Below are positions 1 to 5,400 of a DNA stretch of 9,759 nucleotides, in pieces; positions within the stretch are counted from its first letter, which is position 1, and each line of letters opens with the position of its first letter. A program made the position numbers and the translations under genes. A model generated the notes under the pieces. It worked only from the letters and a program-made list of their open reading frames with translations, was not told the origin of the DNA and ran no database searches. The DNA is from Leptospirillum sp. (GTDB taxonomy: Bacteria; Nitrospirota; Leptospirillia; Leptospirillales; Leptospirillaceae): assembly GCA_027346125.1 (NCBI GenBank), contig DAIEST010000243.1:1-9759 (forward strand). The letters run 5' to 3'.

Positions 1-140
1 TTTCCGGGGGATTCAAGTGGGGAGCCTCCATGCGTGTCACGGGATTCCGGGGCCCCATCCGAAGGTATCGTGAAGTGATCTTTCTGCAGAAGGTCGTGCG
101 GGAAAACATTGAGGATCATCAAATTGCCGAGGCGGGATAA
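1..140 (+). CDS. C-terminal fragment of an unrecognised upstream gene (partial at 5' end)
   Basis: The third forward frame is open from the window edge to a TAA at 138-140, giving about 45 residues that end in ...VVRENIEDHQIAEAG. The tail is rich in Arg, Glu and Ile and could form an amphipathic helix. Its codons (CGG, GGA, GTC, CTG) resemble those of the genes downstream. I recognise no family or motif. An internal ATG at 30-32 would give only 36 codons, so the end of a longer gene that starts outside the window is more likely than a small complete one. It is co-directional with the cluster but separated from mraZ by more than 200 nt that include a strong promoter, so it is probably a different transcription unit. 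The alternative is that the open frame is chance in GC-rich DNA. Confidence 0.4.
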   Translation, partial: SGGFKWGASMRVTGFRGPIRRYREVIFLQKVVRENIEDHQIAEAG

Positions 141-308
141 AGATGAGGGAGTGCTTCGAGGGACCCCACCCTCTCGGTCCGGAGCAGACGTTCCAGACGT
201 AATGCATTCTCGCTTTTACGGATAACGGAAAGATCAAGATTTGATGACATCATCATGAACATCTCCAGATATTCGTTCGACTGAAAGGCAAGGTGGGAAA
301 AAATGATG

Positions 309-336
309 TTGACAATGTTGTGGTCGTTCTTATAAT
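309..336 (+). promoter_or_regulatory. Sigma70-type promoter of the dcw operon
   Basis: A perfect -35 hexamer TTGACA (309-314) and a perfect -10 hexamer TATAAT (331-336) are separated by 16 bp. There is no extended -10 TG. Transcription should start near 342-344, leaving a leader of only about 22 nt before the proposed mraZ GTG. An otherwise open frame (GTG at 293, ATG at 335) runs through this region. The promoter position argues against those upstream starts, because the ATG at 335 lies inside the -10 box. The consensus match and the position just before mraZ make this the likely main promoter of the operon. It has not been tested experimentally. Confidence 0.85.
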
Positions 337-344
337 GGGGTCAT

Positions 345-369
345 GTGGTAGAAAGTGGGGAAACGTGGA
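345..369 (+). promoter_or_regulatory. Putative MraZ operator: three GTGG direct repeats at 10-bp spacing
   Basis: GTGGT (345-349), GTGGG (355-359) and GTGGA (365-369) start exactly 10 bp apart, and the spacers are A-rich (AGAAA, GAAAC, then GAAAG). MraZ is known to bind tandem TGGGN-type repeats with 5-nt spacers near its own promoter, and AAAGTGK-type repeats have been described in mollicutes. The middle unit here fits both forms, while the outer two are degenerate. The array begins about 2 nt after the predicted transcription start, covers the weak ribosome-binding site, and its third unit contains the proposed mraZ GTG start. Bound MraZ would therefore sit on the first transcribed turns of the promoter. 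Function is inferred from repeat structure and location. Confidence 0.8.
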
Positions 370-811
370 GAAAGTATTTCGAGGTCGTTACCAGCATTCT
401 CTGGATGAAAAAGGAAGAGTCGCGATTCCCCAGCGTTTCCGGGAGATTCTTGATTCTCTGGACGGATCGCCCTCTCTCATTGTGACCGTAGAGGCGGACG
501 AATGTCTTGTCGTCTATACCGAATCTGCGTGGAGGGAACTGGAAGAGAAAATTGCGGCGCTTCCCCAGATGAACGAAGACCTCAAGACTTATCTCCGTTT
601 TACCGTCGGATGGGCGACTGACTGCCAGACTGACCGGCAGGGCCGGATCCTGATTCCCCAGCCACTTCGGGAGTATGCCCACCTGGAGAGGGATGTCTGG
701 TTTGTCGGGCTTCTGAACAAATTCGAAATCTGGAACGGGGAACGACTCTCGGAGATGACCCGGAAAGACCGTATCCGTGATGTCTCTCTCTCTCTTTCGG
801 GACTGTTTTGA
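365..811 (+). CDS. mraZ: Transcriptional regulator MraZ
   Basis: MraZ is a DNA-binding protein that forms ring-shaped oligomers and regulates the dcw operon, usually as a repressor. From the GTG at 365 the product is 148 residues, a normal family length. It has two SpoVT/AbrB-like halves: the first starts FRGRYQHSLDEKGR (DEKGR at 14-18) followed by VAIPQRFR, and the second carries DRQGR at 90-94 followed by ILIPQPLR. The family normally begins at or just before FRGRY. The frame is open further upstream to GTG 293 and ATG 335, but those starts lie in or before the promoter. GTG 365 is the closest usable start, with a weak GGGG (357-360) four bases ahead of it. The C-terminal SLSLS is encoded by a TC dinucleotide run. 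It is first in the operon and probably autoregulated through the repeats over its own start. Confidence 0.95.
   Translation: MEKVFRGRYQHSLDEKGRVAIPQRFREILDSLDGSPSLIVTVEADECLVVYTESAWRELEEKIAALPQMNEDLKTYLRFTVGWATDCQTDRQGRILIPQPLREYAHLERDVWFVGLLNKFEIWNGERLSEMTRKDRIRDVSLSLSGLF
783..795 (+). repeat. TC dinucleotide run at the 3' end of mraZ
   Basis: Six TC units plus a T, within the codons for the last residues of MraZ (VSLSLS), 14 nt before its stop codon. The run is short. It is in frame here and does not disrupt the gene. Confidence 0.8.
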
Positions 812-812
812 C

Positions 813-820
813 GGAAGGAG
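813..820 (+). promoter_or_regulatory. Strong ribosome-binding site that decides the rsmH start
   Basis: GGAAGGAG lies just after the mraZ stop and is followed by five bases (CCCGG) and an in-frame TTG at 826. The spacing is ideal for that TTG. It is too long (17 nt) for the ATG at 838, and the motif lies downstream of the TTG at 808. Confidence 0.7.
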
Positions 821-825
821 CCCGG

Positions 826-1737
826 TTGGAAGGTCCAATGCTTCCATCGGACCGGATGATTCATCGGTCAGTCATGACTGCCCAGGTGATGGAGTTTTTG
901 TCCATTCGTCCGGGAGCATGGTACGTCGATGCGACATTGGGTCAGGGAGGGCATACGGAAGCGATTCTGGGTCAGGGAGGACATGTGGTGGCATTCGACA
1001 TGGATCCTGAAGCCATCGGGAAAGCCCGGGCAGAGCTTCTTCCCCGTTTTGGCGACCGGCTTCGTCTTGTGAATGTGAACCACCGGAACATGGGGCAGGT
1101 CCTTCGCGAAATGGACCTTCATCCCCGGGGTGTTCTGCTCGACTCGGGATGGGCCATGCCGCAGGCGGACAGTGATGCCGCAGGCTTGTCTTTTGAAGCG
1201 ACCGGAGCGCTGGACATGAGGATGGATCCGTCTCTGGAAACGACGGCTCTTTCTCTTCTTGAGAACAGTTCGATCGAGGAACTGGCTTCCATCCTTTCCA
1301 ATTATGGAGACGAGCCGCTGGCAATGGGAATTGCCCGGGCTCTGGCGGAGGCCAGAGGTCGGGGCCGGCTTCCGGGGACCCCGAAGGAACTGGCCGCGTT
1401 CGTCAGCGGAGTCTATTACCGGAAAGGGTACCGGAGAAGCCGGAGGCATCCTGCGACACGTACGTTTATGGCCCTTCGCATTGTGGTCAACCGGGAGATC
1501 GACTCCCTGGTCCTGGGGCTTTCGGGGGTTCGTCCTCTGCTTGAGTCCGGGGGAAGCATTGTGGTGCTGAGCTTCCATTCCAGGGAAGACCGGGAGATCA
1601 AGCATCTGTTCCGGAACTGGAGTCGGGAAGGGCTGGGGAGCCTTCCCTTTTCAAAGCCAAGGACGGCGGACAAAGAGGAGCTTCGTCAGAACCCCCGGTC
1701 CCGAAGCGCCAAGATGAGGGTGTTCATTGCGAATTGA
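826..1737 (+). CDS. rsmH: 16S rRNA (cytosine(1402)-N(4))-methyltransferase RsmH (MraW)
   Basis: RsmH transfers a methyl group from S-adenosylmethionine to N4 of C1402 in the 16S rRNA P site. From TTG 826 the product is 303 residues, close to the family norm. Visible family features are the N-terminal HRSVMTAQVMEFL, the SAM-binding VDATLGQGGHTEAIL (34-48) with acidic FDMD (57-60), ALDMRMDP (128-135), MALRIVVNREI, VLSFHSREDREIK, and the C-terminal NPRSRSAKMRVF. The motif usually reading DLGVSSPQ is DSGWAMPQ here (106-113). It aligns without a gap, so this looks like substitution and not a frameshift. Start choice: TTG 826 has the strong ribosome-binding site. ATG 838 (299 residues) has only GGAAGG four bases ahead, and TTG 808 has none. 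It follows mraZ by 14 nt and overlaps ftsL by 11 nt. Confidence 0.95.
   Translation: MEGPMLPSDRMIHRSVMTAQVMEFLSIRPGAWYVDATLGQGGHTEAILGQGGHVVAFDMDPEAIGKARAELLPRFGDRLRLVNVNHRNMGQVLREMDLHPRGVLLDSGWAMPQADSDAAGLSFEATGALDMRMDPSLETTALSLLENSSIEELASILSNYGDEPLAMGIARALAEARGRGRLPGTPKELAAFVSGVYYRKGYRRSRRHPATRTFMALRIVVNREIDSLVLGLSGVRPLLESGGSIVVLSFHSREDREIKHLFRNWSREGLGSLPFSKPRTADKEELRQNPRSRSAKMRVFIAN
938..980 (+). repeat. Direct repeat within rsmH encoding LGQGGH twice
   Basis: TGGGTCAGGGAGG occurs at 938-950 and again, identical, at 968-980, exactly 30 bp apart and in the same frame. It gives LGQGGH-TEAI-LGQGGH across the SAM-binding loop. The first copy matches the conserved family glycine motif. The second lies where the family usually has a looser Gly-rich turn (GPGGR-like). 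Confidence 0.85.
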
Positions 1738-2002
1738 GCGGATTCTCCATCCCAGGTTTGCCTGGATTTTTTTCTTCTGCGCCCTCTTGTATTTCATGGG
1801 GGCGATGGGTGTTTCGATACTCTCTGTCCGGGCCGATCACGAGATGGCCCGGAACCGGGACGAGATCCGCAATCAGCAGAAACTTCTGAAGTCCCTTCAG
1901 ATGGAAGAGGCAATGCTGACACGGGAAGCCCGGATCCGGAGCTTTGCCCGGGAGAACGATCTGAAGCGGGTCGCACCCGCCTCGGTCATTTATCTTCCCT
2001 AG
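1727..2002 (+). CDS. ftsL: Cell division protein FtsL (small bitopic membrane protein)
   Basis: FtsL is a short single-pass membrane protein that pairs through a periplasmic coiled coil with FtsB and helps activate FtsW and FtsI at the septum. The product is 91 residues. It has a short basic N-terminus, one hydrophobic segment at about 11-33 (FAWIFFFCALLYFMGAMG...), a charged heptad-like stretch at about 36-68 (HEMARNRDEIRNQQKLLKSLQ), and a C-terminal RIRSFARENDLKRVAPASVIYLP like the usual FtsL/DivIC end. The TTG start at 1727 has GAGGG at 1716-1720 with a 6-nt spacer and overlaps the rsmH stop by 11 nt, so translational coupling is likely. FtsL sequences diverge strongly, so the call rests on size, topology and position between rsmH and ftsI. 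Confidence 0.88.
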   Translation: MRIERILHPRFAWIFFFCALLYFMGAMGVSILSVRADHEMARNRDEIRNQQKLLKSLQMEEAMLTREARIRSFARENDLKRVAPASVIYLP

Positions 2003-2090
2003 AGGCGGCGGGACGGAGTCGGATCACCATGTTGTAATCAGTGTCAAAGAGTTTTAGGGAAAATGGGTCGGACGATCCGGGAGGAGTGCG
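2003..2090 (+). other. 88-nt gap between ftsL and ftsI
   Basis: This is the longest gap inside the operon. I see no convincing promoter or terminator. CGGATC at 2020-2025 can pair with GATCCG at 2074-2079, whose end abuts the ftsI ribosome-binding site (GGGAGGAG, 2079-2086), so a loose fold that affects ftsI translation is possible but weakly supported. Confidence 0.4.
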
Positions 2091-3827
2091 GTGAGGTTCC
2101 GGACAACTTGGGTGGTCATCGGCGTTTTGGGAGCGTTTTTTGCCGTGGCTCTCCGTCTGGTGGACGTCCAGTTCATCGACCGTTCCAAGTACAGGGTCGC
2201 ATCGCTCAGGGAACATCAGCGTTTTCTCCGGATCCGGGGAGAGCGGGGTGTCCTGCTGGATCGGGATGACCATGTTCTGGCAGCCAACCATGAAATTCCC
2301 TCCCTTGTTGCCGATCCGGAACTTCTAAGGTCCCGTCTGTCGCCCCGTATCGTGGCCGTCCGTCTTGCGGCCGTTCTTCCCCTGCCGTCTGCCCACATCA
2401 GTCAGCTTCTGTCGAAGAAAACCCATTTCATCTGGATCCGTCATGGACTCTCCCCGGCCCAGGTCCGATATTTCAGTTCGCACCATTACCCGGGGCTTTT
2501 TGTCGTGGAGGAGGAAAAACGTTTTTACCCCGAAGGGTCTTCTTCCCATACTGTCCTGGGTTCCACCGGACTGGACAATTCGGGGCTGTCCGGGCTTGAA
2601 AAAGTCTACGACAATTATCTGAGCGGCAAAAGGGGAGGGCGAATCCTTGAGGTCTCCGCCCGGGGGAAATCGTACTTTTCCCGGGATCAGAAGTCTCCCC
2701 AGGGTCTCAGGGGGGACTCGGTCTACACCACGATTGACGGGGGGCTCCAGAAATATGCCCAGGATACCCTTGACGAGCAGGTTGCGACATTCGGGGCCGA
2801 AGGGGGAGTCGTTCTGGTGATGGATCCCAGAACGGGGGGGATCCTGGCAATGGCGGCCAACAATTCGGGAATGGGGAAGGTCCTGAATCCTGCGATCTCG
2901 ATGGTCTACGAACCGGGATCGATCTTCAAGCTGGTGACGGCCAGCGCTGCCCTGAACGAGCACCGTGTCAGCCTGACGGACCACTTCGATGGACACAACG
3001 GGGTGTTTTACATCCCGGGCGGAGCCCTTCACGATGATGAACCCTCGAAAAGTCTGACGCTTGGGGAGATCCTGACAAAATCCAGCAATATCGGCATCTC
3101 CCAGGTCGGTCTTCGCCTTGGTCCCGATCTTTTTTATCGCTATATCCGGAGTTTCGGGTTTGGCCAGAAGACAGGCGTCGATTTTCCGGGAGAGTCGGTC
3201 GGGATTGTCCATTCCCCGGATCGCTGGTCCCATCGCTCCATCTACAGCATGTCCATGGGACAGGAAGTCGGAGTAACCCCCATCCAGATTGTGACGGCTG
3301 TCAGTGCGATCGCTAACGGCGGTCACCTGATGAAGCCCTATCTTGTCCGTAAGATCGTCGACTATTCCGGACGGACGGTCTATCGGCGGGATCCGGAAGC
3401 CAGTCGCCGGGTGATTGCTCCGGAGACCAGCCGGACCCTTCTGGAACTTATGCGCAACGTTGTGGCGCCAGGGGGAACAGGGGTCAATGCCGTCATCCAG
3501 GGGTACGAGGTTGCCGGAAAGACGGGAACCGCGCAGGTGTACGATCCGGTGAAACATGCCTATACAAGAAAACGGACCATCGATTCCTTCGTCGGGGTGC
3601 TGCCGGTTTCCAACCCCTCTCTCGTGATTCTGGCTGTGGTGGTAAAGCCCAAGAAGCTGTCCTGGGGTGGGACGGTCGCCGCTCCGCTTTTCCGGAAAGT
3701 GGCGGAAATGGCCTTGGTCCATTTCCGGATTCCTTCCGACGAGGGAAGTGGTGCTCCGGGACATTCCCTGGGTGTGAAGGTCGTGGCAGAGAGAACTGGC
3801 ACAACTGTCTCAGAAAAGATAAAATGA
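2091..3827 (+). CDS. ftsI: Septal peptidoglycan DD-transpeptidase FtsI (class B PBP, PBP3-like)
   Basis: FtsI cross-links stem peptides of new septal peptidoglycan and works with the glycan polymerase FtsW. The product is 578 residues. It has a short cytoplasmic start and one membrane anchor at about 7-24 (WVVIGVLGAFFAVALRLV), followed by the PBP dimerisation domain (RGERGVLLDRDDHVLAAN at 49-66, then the ERFYPEG-like KRFYPEGSSSHTVLG), and the penicillin-binding transpeptidase domain from about 210. The active-site motifs are complete: SIFK with the nucleophile S277 and K280, S331-S-N333, and K477-T-G479. After the transpeptidase fold there is only a short tail, so no full PASTA domain as in SpoVD-type proteins. 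The GTG start has GGGAGGAG four bases upstream, and an in-frame TAG at 2055 leaves no earlier useful start. It follows ftsL after an 88-nt gap and precedes murE by 46 nt. Confidence 0.96.
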   Translation: MRFRTTWVVIGVLGAFFAVALRLVDVQFIDRSKYRVASLREHQRFLRIRGERGVLLDRDDHVLAANHEIPSLVADPELLRSRLSPRIVAVRLAAVLPLPSAHISQLLSKKTHFIWIRHGLSPAQVRYFSSHHYPGLFVVEEEKRFYPEGSSSHTVLGSTGLDNSGLSGLEKVYDNYLSGKRGGRILEVSARGKSYFSRDQKSPQGLRGDSVYTTIDGGLQKYAQDTLDEQVATFGAEGGVVLVMDPRTGGILAMAANNSGMGKVLNPAISMVYEPGSIFKLVTASAALNEHRVSLTDHFDGHNGVFYIPGGALHDDEPSKSLTLGEILTKSSNIGISQVGLRLGPDLFYRYIRSFGFGQKTGVDFPGESVGIVHSPDRWSHRSIYSMSMGQEVGVTPIQIVTAVSAIANGGHLMKPYLVRKIVDYSGRTVYRRDPEASRRVIAPETSRTLLELMRNVVAPGGTGVNAVIQGYEVAGKTGTAQVYDPVKHAYTRKRTIDSFVGVLPVSNPSLVILAVVVKPKKLSWGGTVAAPLFRKVAEMALVHFRIPSDEGSGAPGHSLGVKVVAERTGTTVSEKIK

Positions 3828-3841
3828 AACTGTTCCCGAAG

Positions 3842-3849
3842 AAGGGGAG
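3842..3849 (+). promoter_or_regulatory. Ribosome-binding site in the ftsI-murE gap
   Basis: AAGGGGAG is followed by TTTT and an ATG at 3854 that is not in the murE frame. The murE ATG at 3874 has only a weak GGA (3863-3865) ahead of it. This site therefore points to the 10-codon frame at 3854 and not directly to murE. Confidence 0.55.
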
Positions 3850-3853
3850 TTTT

Positions 3854-3886
3854 ATGCGGACCGGAATCCATTCATGCCCATCCTGA
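3854..3886 (+). CDS. Possible 10-codon upstream ORF overlapping the murE start
   Basis: ATG 3854 opens a frame encoding MRTGIHSCPS, with TGA at 3884-3886. It has a good ribosome-binding site (3842-3849). The murE ATG (3874) lies inside it in another frame, with the uORF stop only 8 nt beyond that ATG. Ribosomes that finish this peptide could re-initiate on murE, which would couple or tune MurE output. No function for the peptide itself is suggested. An alternative is that the true murE start is ATG 3854 and a base is missing or extra in this sequence between 3857 and 3873. Chance is also possible for so short a frame. Confidence 0.35.
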   Translation: MRTGIHSCPS

Positions 3887-5400
3887 AAATCCAACATGAT
3901 GTCCATTGGCTCTCGGGCCGTCTTCCGGCTCCCGTCTGGGGAAGCTTCCCCAAAACTGTCGATCATCTTTCCGACCATTCCCGCTCGGTCCTTCCGGAAA
4001 CCCTTTTTCTCGTCCGTCCGGGCCCAGCCTTCCGATGGGAATTTGTCCTGGACGCCCTGGATCGGGGAGCGACCTTCCTGGTTTCAGACCGGTCCTGTCT
4101 TCCCGAGTGGGAGCGCCGTCCGGAACTGAAAAAACGCGTGGAAGCCGTGGCAGGACTGTCGTTCGTCGAGGACATCCAGACCTGGAGCGGACAGTTTGCT
4201 TCAGAATGGTGGGGGAATCCTTCCGCTTCCCTGAAAGTCGTCGGCGTCACCGGAACCAATGGCAAGACGACCTCGAGTTTCCTGACCCGTTCGATCTGTG
4301 CGGCGAGCGGGCTGTCCTGCGGCCTTCTCGGAACAGTCGTCTTCCAGATGGGAGGCAAGGAGGAGGAAGCTCCCCAAACCACCCCGGGCGCACTCCAGAT
4401 CCAGTCCTTGTTTGCGCAGGCACGAGCAGGCGGGCTTCTGGCGGTTTCAATGGAGGTTTCCTCCCATGCCCTGGAACAGAACAGGGTATCGGGAACACAT
4501 TTTTCGGTCGTTCATTTCACAAATCTGACCCGGGATCATCTGGACTATCATCAGGACATGGAGCGGTATTTCGAGGCCAAGCGTCGTCTGGTCGTCTGGC
4601 GCAATCCGGATGGTTCCCATCCTGCGGCGGTCATTCATCTGGGGGATCCCAGGGGAAGGAGACTTGTCGGGGAGTTGCGAACGATGAGGCGGGCTGTCCT
4701 GTCCTACGGGGAAGATCCGGATGCGGATATCCGACCCCGGGAGGTGGAGGTGGGTCTCTCGGGAATCAGGGGATCTCTCGCGACTCCCCGCGGTATCCTT
4801 GAGATCGAATCGTCCCTTTCGGGGCACTACAATCTTCAGAACATCATGGGCGCTGTCGGGACAGGTCTGGCAATGGATCTCCCGACGGAAGGAATCGTCG
4901 AGGGGGTGCGTTCCCTTTCAGGGGTTCCGGGACGTTTCGAGCGGATCGATTCGGGACAGGGATTTTCCGTGATTGTCGATTATGCCCACACGGACGATGC
5001 GCTGGCCAATCTGCTGGATGCCGTACGACCGATCACCTCTGGACAGGTCGTCACCGTTTTTGGTTGCGGGGGCGACCGGGATCGCGGAAAGCGTCCCCGG
5101 ATGGGGCGTGTGGCGGGGGAGCGGTCCGACTTCGTGATCCTGACGTCGGACAACCCGAGGACGGAACCTCCGGAAGCGATCCTCGATGAGGTGGAACCGG
5201 GAATTCGCGAGACCGGAACGGCCTATCTTCGGATTGCAGACCGGAAAGAGGCTATTTTTGAAGCGATCGGACGGGCCCGTCCGGGCGATTCGGTGGTGAT
5301 CGCAGGAAAAGGGCACGAAAACTACCAGATTCTGGGACGGGAAAAGATTCATTTCGATGACCGGGAGATGGCCCGGGAAGCTCTGGGAGGCAGTTTGTGA
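3874..5400 (+). CDS. murE: UDP-MurNAc-L-Ala-D-Glu:meso-DAP ligase MurE
   Basis: MurE is a cytoplasmic ATP-dependent ligase that adds the third residue of the stem peptide. The product is 508 residues, a normal family length. The central domain shows the P-loop TGTNGKTT (126-133), the TTPGALQIQ stretch (169-177), MEVSSHAL (193-200), NLTRDHLDYH (217-226) and YFEAKRRLV with the expected carbamylated lysine K236. The C-terminal domain has VDYAHTDDALANLLDA (368-383), GCGGDRDRGKRPRMG, the specificity motif DNPR (426-429), and AGKGHENYQ (477-485). DNPR is the meso-DAP form, so DAP is the predicted substrate. The N-terminal UDP-binding part is poorly conserved: DHSRSVLPETLFLV stands where DSR..PG.LFVA is usual, and no DGH follows. 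The ribosome-binding site is weak, with a small ORF just upstream. It overlaps murF by 4 nt. Confidence 0.96.
   Translation: MPILKIQHDVHWLSGRLPAPVWGSFPKTVDHLSDHSRSVLPETLFLVRPGPAFRWEFVLDALDRGATFLVSDRSCLPEWERRPELKKRVEAVAGLSFVEDIQTWSGQFASEWWGNPSASLKVVGVTGTNGKTTSSFLTRSICAASGLSCGLLGTVVFQMGGKEEEAPQTTPGALQIQSLFAQARAGGLLAVSMEVSSHALEQNRVSGTHFSVVHFTNLTRDHLDYHQDMERYFEAKRRLVVWRNPDGSHPAAVIHLGDPRGRRLVGELRTMRRAVLSYGEDPDADIRPREVEVGLSGIRGSLATPRGILEIESSLSGHYNLQNIMGAVGTGLAMDLPTEGIVEGVRSLSGVPGRFERIDSGQGFSVIVDYAHTDDALANLLDAVRPITSGQVVTVFGCGGDRDRGKRPRMGRVAGERSDFVILTSDNPRTEPPEAILDEVEPGIRETGTAYLRIADRKEAIFEAIGRARPGDSVVIAGKGHENYQILGREKIHFDDREMAREALGGSL

Noticed and set aside
161..180. GGACC/GGTCC inverted repeat as a terminator for the upstream gene
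   Set aside because: The stem is only 5 bp with a 10-nt loop and there is no T run after it, so it does not qualify as an intrinsic terminator.
37..237. 66-codon - strand frame upstream of mraZ
   Set aside because: The product has no recognisable features, it overlaps the more plausible + strand tail, and I see no clear ribosome-binding site.
293..364. Longer mraZ product from GTG 293 or ATG 335
   Set aside because: This stretch contains the -35 and -10 boxes, so it would lie upstream of the transcription start, and MraZ proteins begin close to the FRGRY motif.
868..1605. 245-codon open frame on the - strand opposite rsmH
   Set aside because: Shadow of rsmH: low-complexity composition, no family motif, and no independent start signals that I can see.
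2325..3764. 479-codon open frame on the - strand opposite ftsI
   Set aside because: It lies wholly antisense to a gene with complete PBP motifs. Its translation is rich in Arg, His, Gly and Pro with no recognisable domain, as expected from the GC-rich third positions of ftsI.
3906..4802. 298-codon + strand frame inside murE
   Set aside because: Alternative frame of murE without motifs. The murE frame holds the P-loop and other ligase signatures over the same bases.
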